DNA from: Sweltsa coloradensis
Lineage: Eukaryota > Arthropoda > Insecta > Plecoptera > Chloroperlidae
Assembly: GCA_024449915.1 (NCBI GenBank)
Contig: JAMZAV010000074.1
Span: 1 to 64,000 of the forward strand
DNA length: 64,000 nucleotides
Reading direction: 5' to 3'
A program made the translations under genes and the position numbers. Each line of letters opens with the position of its first letter. Position 1 is the stretch's first letter. Positions 12,128 to 23,756 of the stretch are shown here, piece after piece. The notes beneath the pieces were generated by a model. The model did no database searches and was not told the origin of the DNA. It saw only the letters and a list, made by a program, of their open reading frames with translations.

Positions 12128-13492
12128 CAGTGGCATCGGAACAGGGGGGGGCAAGGGGGGCAATGCCCCCCCCTAACTTTCATGCCATGGGGGCATAGGG
12201 GGGCAGATTTTAGAGTTGAAAAATCAAAATTTCTATTCTACTTTTTGGGAAAGCAACGTCGGATGATCCTGTCAACAATTCATTTCCTGGCAACGGGCGT
12301 ACCCCATGCCTGAACCGTCTATCCGACTATATTTATAACCAGCCACCCATCTTGTATTGTGTGCCGGTCACTCACTTCAGTGAGAGTGGAGTCAGTGAAC
12401 ACTTGACTCAGACTCACGTCTAATCTAAACATCCCTTTGAAATTGAATGATTATAGTTTTATTGGCAGACGCAAGTTGGGCTTTGGTTCGCTCATGTCGT
12501 ATCGTTATGCGTTCAGTCATCTTTGGAGTGGTGCAGGGTGCAAATTGACGGGGGGGATTTCCCCCCCTCTGGTAATTTCATCCCTGGCTCTGTTTTACTG
12601 AAAGGTATCCCTGCCGGGGATGGCTAAATCCCCACCTCTGGATTTCCATCTCATTTCATAACATATCAAGTGACTTTATCTCGTAATGTTAATAAATAAT
12701 GCGTCAATTTACACATATTCCTTTGAAAATAATACCTCAGATCGCTTCTAATACCATCTCGAGGGCAATAATGACCCAAAATTTTTCATCAGATCGCTTC
12801 TAAGGCCATCTTGAGAGCAATAATACCCCCAAATATTTTCCTCAGATCGCTTCTAAGGCCATCTCAAGGGCAATAATACCCCCCAAAAAAATCGCCACCG
12901 GCGGTTGGGGCTTTGCCCCAGACCCCGGTTTGCCAACGAAAATACTATTCTAAGCCATCCCCCCCTCTGCAAAGTCGTTAATTCGCACCCTGGAGTGGTG
13001 TAGTGACTTTGATTATAGCGAAGTGGCAAGTGGGAAGATTATTCCTCTTAGTAAGTAGTGTAGTGTGAAGTGTAAAGTAAAGTAAAGTGTAAGTGTGTGT
13101 TTAGATAAATTAAATTGATATCGTAATTTTAAATATGAAACGTACTAAACAGCCTTCAGTTAGTATTTTTTTAAAGAAGAGGGTAAAACAAAAATATTTT
13201 AGCCTGTATGCTTCGTCATTACATAAAAAATTATGTTGATATTTATTAAAATAGGCCACTTCACGTTAATTTTTTTAGTTTTTAGATCGCAGATAGTTAA
13301 TGTCAAACATCGTTTTCAGAGTCCGAGTGCAGTTAAAACATGATGAAATAACTGTAGTATAGTGAAATTTTTTTCGCCTTTGGCGAAAAGGGACTCCGGC
13401 AGCTGGGGCTTTGTCCCAGAACCCAGCTATACCCTACACAATCTACTAATGGATTTGCCCCCCCCAACTTTCAAAACGTTCCGACGCGCCTG
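12128..13492 (-). mobile_element. hAT-type element with nested second hAT
   Basis: Ends are CAGTGGCATCGGAAC and the inverse of CAGGCGCGTCGGAACG. The perfect 8-bp duplication CAGGAGAC lies at 12120-12127 and 13493-13500. The interior includes a GCAAGGGGGGCAATGCC tract and a degenerate GGCTTTGTCCCAG segment. A 459-bp element at 12534-12992 is nested inside. The same family occurs at 59845-61528 in opposite orientation, and truncated at 26222. No transposase frame. Confidence 0.9.
12534..12992. mobile_element. nested hAT-type element (459 bp)
   Basis: Ends are CAGGGTGCAAATTGACG and the inverse of CAGGGTGCGAATTAACG. The perfect 8-bp duplication GAGTGGTG lies at 12526-12533 and 12993-13000. The copy of the host element at 59.8-61.5 kb has the empty site, inverted, with GGAGTGGTG uninterrupted. 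The interior holds three ~53-bp tandem units (about 12739-12890) starting CAGATCGCTTCTAA. Confidence 0.92.
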
Positions 13493-13500
13493 CAGGAGAC

Positions 13501-14210
13501 CTTCGAAATCTCTGAACTTAGAACTGCACCGTACGAAAAATCGATCGAAAAATTATTTCTCATACAAATCGCAATTTTACGATTTTTTTTCGTTTTTCTT
13601 GTTTTTTCTGTTTGTATTTTTGAGTGTTTGTTAACACGATTCCGGCTAAACCAATACTCCAATTGCAATGAAATTTTCTGAGGACCTTCGAAATCTTTGA
13701 ACTTAGACCTGCCACGTTTTTTGGTACAATCGAAGAAATATTTCTCATGAATATTGTACTTTTACGATTTTTCCCCATTTTAGTGCGATATTTTCGTGAC
13801 ATTTGGGCCGATTCTGACCAAACGGGTGGGGCTACAACGTTCATATTTCACACGAACATTAAGGTAATGGTGATGTATTGCCTTTTGAAAGAAAAAGTTG
13901 AATAAGTTAGCCAGAATCCATATAAATAAAGGTTTTAATATGAGTTTTTGTTAGGTTTATAATAACAATTAACAAGTAACAATAGAAACTTGACAACAAT
14001 CACCTACAATACATTCAAAAAGCACTTGCAAAGGAAAAGTGGTCCTACAAAAACTAAAAACGAACCAAAAAGCTCATCCATCAACGCAGCGGGACTAAAG
14101 CGTTTTCCTAGTTGTATTAAATTTACTATTTGATTCAAACCGTTGATGAAGTTTATTTTTATATCATATTTAGCATCCATTCTAGTTCGCATAAAAAGGG
14201 GTTTCCTGTA
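13501..14210. repeat. tandem ~180-bp repeat, right part, and composite repeat
   Basis: The array continues from GACCTTCGAAATCTCTG at 13498. It passes into a segment with GGGTGGGGCTACAACGTTC (about 13824) whose inverse lies at about 48.6 kb. A segment with CTCATCCATCAACGC (about 14070) also occurs near 28.95 kb and, inverted, near 48.39 kb. No coding support. Confidence 0.6.
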
Positions 14211-14275
14211 CTACAATTAAAAATATAAGCGTATAATAATAGCGTAGGCCGTAGATAATTCTGAAATCAGCTTAC

Positions 14276-14408
14276 CGTAGCGATCTGCTTGGACGCTGCT
14301 CGTGCGGACCAGCCTAGGAACGGAACGGACATCAGTCTTGCGGTGGGCGAAGGAGACCGGAGATGAACATGCTTGGAGGGCGGTGCTTCGTCCAGTGACA
14401 TACGCCAG
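14276..14408 (-). other. candidate exon, type A (copy A1)
   Basis: Minus-strand segment bounded by a pyrimidine-rich acceptor (TTCTTCTTTCTAG) and a strong donor (ACG|GTAAGC). The exon and the first intron bases are similar to A3 at 49426-49525; both share CACTGGACGAAGCAC, and both donors are followed by GATTTCAG. Two of three frames stay open across it. In the phase left by exon B3 it reads into a stop after about 22 codons. It could be the 3' exon of the candidate gene beginning at 17290. The protein is not recognised. Confidence 0.4.
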
Positions 14409-14814
14409 CTAGAAAGAAGAAGACGTCTAATTAACAACTTTTATACATTAATCATACTGCTTATAATGATTGCTACTTTTAAATTACAAGAACAAATTAT
14501 TTTGTAAATCTGTTAATCGAACATGTGACGTGAAAGGTAGGACAATTAATTGTTGAAACTTCAATACTGAATTTAAACTTTAAGTCTCTTGCCTCTTAGA
14601 TGTTAACTTTGAACATTGAAATCAGTGAGACGAGGTCTCTGGTTTTAATTTTCCGCAAACTCTGCAAGGTTTAACCAAGCACAGCTGATATCTCTCATCT
14701 CTACCCGAAACATTGCAACTTAAAATTAAATTTCATCCAGGAAAAGAACCAGCAGTGCATGGAAGCATTTCAAAATAAACAATATATTAATAGTAAATAA
14801 AATAATTATCTTAC

Positions 14815-14993
14815 CTCATCTATTTGACGGTGGCATCTCCTTCAATGACGACGTGTCAGCGGAGAAGTCATGAGCCCGCCTGGACAACTGAGATGTTGAT
14901 TGCAGAGTTGTACGAGATAACTTGGTACAGACGACCTTCCTTGGTCGACACGAAGTACGAGCAAGTGTAGCGTCTTAAACAGGTGTGCCATAA
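14815..14993 (-). other. candidate exon, type B (copy B1)
   Basis: Bounded by acceptor TTTTTCTAG and donor GAG|GTAAGA. It shares GGAAGGTCGTCTGTA and downstream similarity with exon B3 (16529-16668). In one frame it reads STKEGRLYQV, and after a frame change SADTSSL, against MKEGRLYRV and YADTPAF in B3. The copy looks eroded or is not protein coding. It may be an alternative to B3. Confidence 0.35.
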
Positions 14994-15964
14994 CTAGAAA
15001 AATAAAATAAAAGTTGATTTAATGTTTGTAGGCCTATGTCAGGTAGGAAACATTATTATGCACAGTTAAGAATAAAGAGTTTAAATTTAATTAAAAATAA
15101 GTTTGGACTACCTAGGCGGAGGCCTATTACCGTATTGAAAAAGTATGGGTTAAACTTTTAATATTTATATCGGGTTAAATATTCAATCAATTGCCAATGT
15201 ACTGCAACAATCAGGTTTAGATTAAAATGAATTCACCACTCTCTAAGTACAAAATATAATAGGTTGGTGCAGTGTGCAGTTAGTGATGCGGCAAGTTATG
15301 TTTTATCATAGCCTATATATAAGTTAGGTACTAGGCCTAGACCTTTTAAAAAAAAGTTCAAAATAATAATTAACGTTAAAATAAAATAATTATTTATTCC
15401 AAATAAAGTTTGAATACTGTGCATATAACGAGAGTAAGCGCGGAACCGCATCATAAATCTTTGGCAATCACAGTCGTCAAACTTTGGGAACATAAAACGT
15501 TTTGAAAGTTCAGTTCACCACACAAGAAACAATTTTGTGTAATTAAACAATCTAAATAATCAACTTAAGTTCACTTCCAGCAATAAAGTTTGTTTAGGCC
15601 CCTACTGAAAGGAATGTTCGTATTTTATTCCAAGTAAAACTAACAAAGAGCAACACATTAAAATGCCCTGCCTTGTTTTATTTTCTACAATTTAAAATCA
15701 CAAATGATACAAACTGTTGCAGAAAGAATGGCAGGTAAGTTCAGAATTCCAAGTTTCACTGGTAATTTATATGATCTATTACGTACTTAATTTCAAAAAA
15801 ATTAAGAAGTGAGAGTTAAAAAAAATTTAAGTTTGAAGCTAAAGTTTGTGTGAACCATAAAATAAATGCATCCATTTCAAAAGTTCATTCCCCAAGTAAG
15901 ACGTTCATCAAGTGCGGTTTTTAAGTTTGCTATAAAGAAAGTTTTAAAAAAATATGTCCCTCAC

Positions 15965-16113
15965 CGGAGAAGTAGATCGCTGGCAACGCTGATGTGTCGG
16001 CATAGAAGCTGGAGTTTGGCAACTCGGTTCACTGAGTGGTTCAAGACGACGTTCGATCTTCGGAATGCAGCGAGTTTTAAGTAGAAGACGTCACTGCCAT
16101 ACAGTTCGGACTG
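15965..16113 (-). other. candidate exon, type B (copy B2)
   Basis: Bounded by acceptor TTTTCTAG (an alternative CAG lies 3 bp further) and donor CCG|GTGAGG. It contains TTCTATGCCGACAC, matching TTCTACGCCGACAC of B3, and is closest to B4 at 46.7 kb. Joined to B3 in phase it meets a stop after seven codons. It is either a terminal or alternative exon, or a decayed duplicate. Confidence 0.35.
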
Positions 16114-16528
16114 CTAGAAAATTTAAAAATAAGAAAGTGTTATCACCATTATCATAGGAGGTGTTATATTATCAGAGTCCTTGCCTATAACAGGCATATT
16201 AGCTATAAAATATTAATAATATAAAATATAAGCAACAATGAAAAAATTTAAAAAAGAAAAGCGTAATATTGTGCAATGTTAAATTTATCGACCTAATTAT
16301 TTATTTTAAGTTTGTTTTGATGTCATTAAATTTTATTATAATACGTTGTATAACAACCCATTAATTTGAAGAGCATAAACGTGGAAAGTTAAACGCCACC
16401 AATTTAAACAATTCCTCTAGCGAGTCACAAACCATGAGACTAAGAGCACAATATGCTGGCTGGGCTTAATGTAGGTTGCTCTGTTCTGTATCCTACATTC
16501 AATGTCAAGTGAGAATAGATTCACTCAC

Positions 16529-16668
16529 CGGAGCACTTTCCGGAAACTCTTGAAACGCTGGCGTGTCGGCGTAGAAGCGTTGAGCCAAGCCGGTCTCTGC
16601 GACCCGATACAGACGACCTTCCTTCATGGAGACAAGCGAGGGACGCTAGCTCTGGGCATGGAGCGTGG
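16529..16668 (-). other. candidate exon, type B (copy B3)
   Basis: 140-bp segment with acceptor TTGTTGACAG and consensus donor CCG|GTGAGT. Joined to the preceding candidate exon at 17214-17369 it continues the frame from the ATG at 17290 for 46 codons without a stop. Another frame reads MKEGRLYRVAETG and FYADTPAF, which is what the other type-B copies resemble. The correct frame is therefore unresolved. No known family is recognised. Confidence 0.4.
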
Positions 16669-17213
16669 CTGTCAACAATAACAATACAACACCACATTTA
16701 TGAATTTATTCAAGTATTTGTGGGTTGGGGGGGGGGGGGGTGTTGACATCTTGGACAAAATATAAATGTTACACTACACGGACATAGTAGGCCTAGCAAT
16801 TAAAAAATTAACTTAACACAATCATTGTGTCTTGGCCTCGGCACTGCAGTAATGATACTGAGACTGAAAGACTGATTGGATAAGAGATCATAGGGTATGT
16901 ATGACATCTCTGTCCTAAGTCACAGCTTTCAAAACTACATTGATACATTCAAGTAAACTAGGCCTAACTGTGTAATGCCATTGGGAATCGAACCCAAGAC
17001 ATTTGTGCATTGAATTGAAAGCAGAACTAGCCCTATATAGTACAAGACACCAAGGAAGTGTAGGAAAATTTAAAAAAACAGTTATGCATAATTATTCAAC
17101 TAGGTGTAAAAATTATTACATAATTCAAGTGTCAACCAAGATAAAAGTTATTTAGGCCTTCATTTTGAATTTAAAACAAAAATAATTGCAATGCTATAGT
17201 GAAGTAAGCTCAC

Positions 17214-17369
17214 CTGACTGTCAGACGTGTTGCGACAGCTGCTGTGGATGCGATCAGCTGACCACCTGGCCGCCTGTCAGTGTCAGCCATGTTGATGTGA
17301 CGTCACCATCAGCTGATTAGGGATGAGGCGAGCGAGGTCAGGCTGGCTGTAGGGGCAGCATTCCTGGCG
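17214..17369 (-). other. candidate exon with start codon and CRE-like site
   Basis: Acceptor TTATCTTATCTTACAG at its 5' side and donor CAG|GTGAGC at 17214. An ATG at 17290 in good context (CAACATGG) opens 25 codons beginning MADTDRRPGGQL. A perfect palindromic TGACGTCA lies at 17298-17305, just upstream of the ATG. The exon may therefore be a first exon with its own promoter rather than an internal exon. The frame continues into exon B3. The protein is not recognised. Confidence 0.4.
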
Positions 17370-17514
17370 CTGTAAGATAAGATAACTGTGATGAGAACAA
17401 CCAACTACAGAACAGGGGCATATGCCCTAAAACAACACAGACGAGCACTAAAAACAGGGGACTTTTACAGTTGGTACGGACAAACTTTTCAACACTGCGA
17501 TTTTAGGGGGAAAG

Positions 17515-17890
17515 TAGGGTAGGGGAAGGGGGGGGGCTCGAAGCGCGTATGTTTTACAATATTATCATTGAATATCAGGTCACATAAATCCAACAGAAGG
17601 CTGCAATGTAGCTGTCAAATCTGAAAGATCACATGGATAAATCCAATCTCATCTCCAATGAGTTGGGTAGTATTCTGTTGGATGTCATGGAAGTCAACAG
17701 TCACAACAAATAGCAATTTTGTAAAGGTTTGTTCTGTGGTCCCGGTAGCTCAATTGGTAGAGCTATGGCACGTTAAGCCGGAGGTTCTGGGTTCGAACCC
17801 CAGTCGGGCAAACATTTACGACAATTACTATGAATCAAAAATATTTATTATTATTAAAACATACGCGCTCCGCCCCCCCCCCCCCCCCCA
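17515..17890 (+). repeat. element with tRNA-like domain
   Basis: Inverted ends include GCGCGTATGTTTTA (about 17541) and TAAAACATACGCGC (about 17857), next to long G and C runs. Inside is a tRNA-like sequence at about 17740-17812: an A-box GTAGCTCAATTGG and a B-box GGTTCGAACCCC with a CTGGG/CCCAG T-stem. The outer acceptor pairs are mismatched. The region from 17596 to about 17840 matches one half of the palindrome at 56814-57233. Confidence 0.65.
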
Positions 17891-18085
17891 ACTGAAAAGT
17901 ACCAAAACAGGGGGGGGGGGGGGGAGAAGTTGCTCAAGGACACAGGTGGGAAACTTTACTTCAAAATAATTACTGGATTCTGATGAGGTTTTCTAGAAAA
18001 ATGGTTGCCATTCGCTACGATTCAAGAAAACTGGAAATAATTGATTTACATGCACGATGTTCGAGCTTATCGCCATAGTATACAG

Positions 18086-18565
18086 CATTGATTAAAGAAG
18101 GCTATCGCCCAAGATGTTTCATCTCCATGTTAAAAATGATATATCCCCACTCTTACCCCCACTCCAAGATCCCCTTCCGTCTCGGACCCCGCGCCCTCAA
18201 GCTGCTGGTAGTTCCTATTCCAGGCGACAGATGGCGCTGCGGTATATTTCTGACGTGAAGTTGTCGCGCGGCTCACGCTCCGATGTTGGATTAGGCAAAT
18301 ACGTCTCTCTCAGAGAGATTGAAAAAGAGAGAGAGAAGTAGACTAGCTAGTTCCCTATTCCAACGTCGGATTGCGCTAGCCGCGCGACAACTTCACGTCA
18401 AAAATATACCGCAGCGCCATCTGTCGCCTGGAATAGGAACTAAAAGAGCTTGTAGGCGCGGGGTCCGAGACGGAAGGGGATCTTGGAGTGGGGGTAAGAG
18501 TGGGGACTATATTCGTTTTCCCATAAGCGTGAAACATCTTGGGCGATAGCCTTCTTTAATCAATG
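18086..18565. mobile_element. foldback element with ~200-bp inverted arms
   Basis: The two arms (about 18086-18300 and 18350-18565) are inverse complements over about 200 bp, beginning CATTGATTAAAGAAGGC. The 7-mer TATACAG flanks both sides at 18079-18085 and 18566-18572. If the outermost base is asymmetric, the duplication could be 8 bp, GTATACAG. The arms include GCGACAGATGGCGC and no transposase. It lies between candidate exons at 17.3 and 19.6 kb. Confidence 0.85.
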
Positions 18566-19548
18566 TATACAGTAAAGTGGTCGGACTGACAGCGCAGGCT
18601 CGATGGATGTGGCGTCCGCGTGAATGCGTCAACATCGCGACTTGTAATGCACGGGCTACAAACAAGCCCACTTCACACCGTCTACAACTAGACCATGGCA
18701 TAACACACTGATTTCATTCAGATTGATACTTTGATTACACGTGCTAACTAGGCTTCGTGTTGCTAAACGGGACTCGAATTTATCCAATCAATTCACTTGA
18801 ACAAGATCATAGTTTACCATCTATTTTGAATTTAAAATAACGCCAATTAATCGTGTGCCTTATCAGAAACGATAGGAGTAGAATTTGAGAGAGATAGAGG
18901 AAGGATGAAGCAACGGATGAATCAATCTACAGACAAAATAGCGGTTGGCCACGTTGCTGATTTTCAAAATGTCTCCACTGCCCAAAAATCCATGATGGAA
19001 TTCAAAATTATTAAGAAATATTCTAGTTTTTCACGCCAGATGAATATTACAGAACGGAATGTAAATTCCTGTGGATGAATTTATACTAGAGGACATAGCG
19101 GTATAATAATAAGCTAAATGTAATGGATGCCACAGATAAAGTAAGCTTGAATGTAGACAACGAAGCGAGGCTTACCACGCCAATCTAGAGTGGATGGCGC
19201 AGGAAATAACATTTTGAGTTTAATATTAACGCCAGTCAAGGATTAATCGTACACAGAGGCAATAGAAGTGGAGTTTGAAAGCTGTGGGGTAGGATGGATA
19301 AAATAAATCAATCTACAGACAAAATAGCTGATCTGATGGACAAGTTTCTGAATTTCTAACGGTTTCAACGACGCGAGAAAATATTCACAATTATTAAGAA
19401 AATAAATATTCTACCTTTTCCTGACATGAGAATTGAACGGAACGTGAATTCCAATAGAATTTATATTTTATACTGATGGATATAGCGTAATAATAACTGG
19501 GTAAATAAAATGGATGCAGCAGATAAAGCAAGATATAATGTAACTAAC

Positions 19549-19655
19549 CTTGGCAATGTAGATTGCAGCCCGGACCGGCGTGGAGCTGCCTGCGTGAAGA
19601 CTGGCTGACGACTGATACGGGGAAGAAGCACAGCACAATCTCGCTTACGTCATGT
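19549..19655 (-). other. candidate first exon and promoter
   Basis: On the minus strand the segment ends in a donor AAG|GTTAGT at 19549. It is GC-rich relative to its surroundings and has a CRE-like TGACGTAA at about 19645-19652. It could be a 5' untranslated exon spliced to 17369. The alternative is an internal exon, since CTTCCCCGTATCAG is a plausible acceptor. No protein match is recognised. Confidence 0.3.
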
Positions 19656-20985
19656 CATACACTGGCGCAATGACAACTGCGCAGCCTATTACTACAATTT
19701 AATAGTCAAGAGCACAATGTAATTTCATGATAATTAAAGTAAAACGTGGATTATTTCTGGGTATTTCGATCATCATCAATAGCATATTACTTTCTGTGTA
19801 CCTACATCTAGCCTAGAGTTAGGTACCTTTATTTTTAACTGGAGTACGTGATGAAATAGTTTATAAGGTGCAGTGTGGGGGCATTTGATAATGCAATCCG
19901 TTCTATCCGATCGCTCCGGAGGCTCGGAGCGATGCGCTAGGCTCGGAGAGCTCTCCAATCGCAAGGTGAAATTCGAGCGAGCGACGGAGTCCTCTCCTCT
20001 CCGTTCAAGACACGAAATTCAAATTTTCAAATTAGCTTCACCATCTCAGCAGCCTATACCGTGGTGACCGATGTGCGGATACACATCCGAAATTTTAGAT
20101 GGGGTAGTTAAACATGGTTAAACACATCGACGTCGTACATAAGGAAATAGCATGTAAATTTCGAGTTTAAATTTTTCAATATGACAATAAGCTTGAGTGC
20201 AAATTATTATATTACTTGTCGTAGGCCTACCCGTGCATCCCTTTCATCTTCCATATTCTGACAAGGTTATGTTTATTTGAAAAAAGCGCGTTGCTACTTC
20301 AAATCACGTTTGATAAATGCCAGCTTTCAGAGCGCTGCCTGTTCTCTCCAGTCACGTGACCGCGCGAACTCTGTCTCTCTGTCGACTTTCATTATCAAAT
20401 GCAAGGATACTAATATATTTACCGCCTACTATAGGGGTTTAATATCAATGATATTTACGTTGTTCGAGTTCAAACACTGACCAGGCTCAGAAAGTTGTTT
20501 ACTCTAGAATCAGCTTACCAACTGTTCACCAAATCGCGCCCGGTGATTTTTCCACAAATCTGGAAGGCCGTGGCTGAGTATTTGTCAGGTTGGCGACATT
20601 GCAGTAACCCCTTCAATCCCGGCGGATAGTTCAAATGCATGGGGCTGGAGCACGCAATAGATTTTAAATTGTTTGTTTTGTAATAAATAAAAATTTATAA
20701 CAGTAATTAAAAAACTTCAGTTTTTACCTAAATTAGCAACAGAGTAGGCACGCGCGTTGTTATTTGAAACTCAGTAATCTTTACTGAAATCAACTGTAAA
20801 AACTTGTGCTTATTGGATATAAAGCCAATACAGGGAACTCATTTAGGTATAGTATTCAAGAATACTGCTCTTTAATGTTTCTTGCTACCAGTCATAAGTA
20901 ATAAGAATGAATTTATTATTACTATGAACTGATGAATAATTATGCCACTAATTTTTTTAAATGTAAAAGAAAGAATATTTCAAAT
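19656..20985. other. no gene recognised
   Basis: Contains a short CG-rich inverted repeat (CGATCGCTCCGG and GGCTCGGAGCGATGCG, about 19909-19935). No supportable gene. The open frames here are short and carry no recognisable domain. Confidence 0.4.
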
Positions 20986-21009
20986 ATAACGTTTCTTTTC
21001 AATTGGGGG

Positions 21010-21800
21010 AAGCTGTGATGTGGTTCGGAATCAATCAATAATCGATTGATTGATTTCCATCAATAATCAATAATAATCAATAATCGATTGATTGATTATA
21101 GTACACGTATTGATTAGCACTCAATACAGTGGCCTAATCATTCATCAGTCATGGGATTTACTGTATATGTTCAGCATCCATATGTATTGGCTGGCAAGGC
21201 CTATAAACTACAAAATATAGTACCTGTCCAAGGACAAAAGCAATTCTAACGTTAAAATGTACCTAGTCTAAAGAGTGTGCAATCTCTGTGTAGCTCCGTT
21301 CTGTTATCTGGAGAAGCCATGGGAGAAGCCCTTAGTCGGCAGTCTGATGACAAAACAGACGAGGCTAGAGGTGCCAACTTAATACACTAGCCTCTACTCC
21401 AGGCCACCACTATAGACAATAGTGATGGTCAATAACCAATCCCAGCCATTGATGCAAGGACATGACCATATATGGAAGTGAGCAGGGGAATAACTCCTCA
21501 TCACTTCCCCTCATTTGGCAACCATCTTGATCTCTCTCTTAATCTGACTTCCATCGAGTACAGAGGTGATAAGCAGGAGCTGGAAATGTTAGGGTTTGTG
21601 TTTTGTAAGTAACTTAGTTATTTTATAATAAAACTGTTTATTGAGAATCAGTGTTAAATGATTCTAAAGTAACCCTCATTTTCCATTCAACTCCTTCTAC
21701 ATTACAGTCAGACAAGCAGTTTCCACAAAGGTGTTAGAAATCAATTGGTTGATTTGATTGATTATTGATCTACAAATCAATTAAGTGAATTTGCGACACA
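21010..21800. repeat. region bounded by ATCAAT-rich tracts
   Basis: Dense AATCAATAATCGATTGATTG-type tracts lie at about 21025-21115 and similar ones at 21735-21785, with unrelated unique sequence between. The same tract type occurs at 3.3 and 4.35 kb. This may be subterminal repeats of an unidentified element. No clear termini or target duplication were found. Confidence 0.4.
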
Positions 21801-21834
21801 ACATTATTAAATACGACCTAACGTTTTTCCCAAA

Positions 21835-22427
21835 GTTAAGGGTGGTGGGGAACAGTGGGGGTGAAATATTGCTTGCCTCCCGGCGGATAATTATTTTTCA
21901 TATTATTATGTACCATCGTGCCAAAAAAATTTGCCTTCATGGTGAATGCTGGAAATCAAGGTAAAAATAATATAAACTAGGTATTAGGGATGGAGGTTGA
22001 AAAAAAGTGGTTTAGGAAATGAGAACAAGCCGATTGGGTTAAAACTTAAAAAACATTAAAAAATAATTTGAATGACTAATTTGAATAAAAATTCAATTTT
22101 AGGTTAGAGCTATGAATTATTCCAATTTTAGGGGATGATTTAGGGGGTGTTGGGGGTGGAATATCGTTTGCCTCTTGGGTTATTATTTTTCATATTATTA
22201 CATACCATCATGCCAAATTTCATGATGATAACTCATTAGGTGCCTTCATGGTGAATGCTGGAAATCGAGGTAAAAATAATATAAACTATTAGGGGTGGGG
22301 GTTGACAAAATGTGGTTTATATAATGAGAATAGGCCGATTAAGTTAAAACACATTAGAACATAATTTTAATAACTAATTTGAATAAAAATTAAATTTTGA
22401 GTTAGAGCTATGAATTATTCCTATTTT
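21835..22427. repeat. two ~300-bp direct repeat units
   Basis: Units starting near 21835 and 22135 share CATGGTGAATGCTGGAAATC, GGTAAAAATAATATAAACTA and GAGCTATGAATTATTCC. The second unit is interrupted at its right end by the element at 22428. The first unit shows the uninterrupted site. Confidence 0.8.
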
Positions 22428-23737
22428 TAAGGTGACCATATTTTGAAAGTTACAAACCGGGACAACTAAAGTGTTAGAATATGTATTTGTATTCCCGGAC
22501 CATTTCGGGGTCTGGGCAGAGCCCCACCCGCTGGAGGCAAATTTTATTTCGAGATATATATGGTCAAACCCAGAAAACGGCTTTCTGACATGAAAATATG
22601 AATTAAAAATGGTTTTAATGTGTACATTTTTGTAATCATAAAATCTTTATCTAATTCTAGTGGCTTAAAAAGTGATTGTACAAAAAACATACAAGCACTC
22701 GGCAGAAAATAATGCGTGTAATGTATTGATGTGGGCATCATTCTAATGAAATTCTAATCAATAATAACAAAGATAATTTAAAATGCATCGAATTTATGAA
22801 TGTTATAACTTTTAATACATTTTGTCTTCACAACAAAATAATTAGTGTCGGTGTATAATAAATCAAAAACGTAGTTCAGTTGCATGATTATTACATTTTG
22901 ATTTTTCATTATCTTTAAACAAAATCAATGCAAATAATGATTGAGAAAATTGAGGTGTGCAAGTCCTGATTTTTTAATTGGAGTCGAGTCAGAGTCTTTA
23001 AATAACTCTAGTCTAGTATCGAGTCCGAGTAATTAGTCCATTTTTAAATTTCACTGTTACTCTTTGAACATTTTTTTTTTAATGTTCAATATTAGTTTTA
23101 TTTATTGATATGTCTATAAGTTGGCTCCAAAAGTGAAAGTGTAATATCTAATTGATTTAAAATGTTATCTCTCTCTAGATCATTTTAATGATCAAGCAAA
23201 AATGTTATTAGGGCTAGGCAATGACATAATTCGGTAGTATAAGTGGTATCACATGAAAATGGTGATTCAAACATTATTGTGACATATTTTTATTTTTTGT
23301 GTAAAAAAAAGTTCAGAACTTCCAAAGAGAACACAAATTTGTATCAGAGACTGAGATTAGTATTGTGCATATTCAGGGTTGGTAAGGTAACGCCAAGAAT
23401 AGATAACGATGTTTACGTTTTCACGCTCGAGCGCGACCCGGCACCTGCACCAAAATCATTGAATAATACTAGCACATCCCTAGAGAAAATGAATTATTTT
23501 CTTTGAAATGGAAGAACTATTTCAATGTTATAACTGTTAGTATTTATCCGAGGAGAGTATTTTTTCACGTGAAACATTATCTTTCCACATGGTACAGTTG
23601 ACTGAATACCGGGACATTTCCCCTCCAAAATTGCAAACCGGTACAAATTCGACATTTTAACCAGTCTCTCGGGACACCGGTACAAGTGTTCAAAAAACGG
23701 TACTGTACCGGTCAAACCGGTACGTCTGGTCACCTTA
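22428..23737. mobile_element. TIR element with 8-bp target duplication (1.31 kb)
   Basis: Ends are TAAGGTGACCATA and the inverse of TAAGGTGACCAGA. The perfect 8-bp duplication CCTATTTT lies at 22420-22427 and 23738-23745. The unoccupied version (CCAATTTTAGGGG) is in the previous repeat unit at about 22120. The interior is rich in CCGGGACA and ACCGGTAC words near the ends and has no transposase frame. It is a hAT-like non-autonomous element. Confidence 0.88.
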
Positions 23738-23756
23738 CCTATTTTAGGGGAGGAAC

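Noticed and set aside
17735..17812. Functional tRNA gene
   Set aside because: A and B boxes and T-stem are present, but the acceptor stem is mismatched, and the same sequence recurs within palindromic repeats at 56.8-57.2 kb.
19873..20067. Frame of 64 codons over a CG-rich inverted repeat
   Set aside because: No domain, and the frame depends on a short local palindrome. No splice or promoter evidence.
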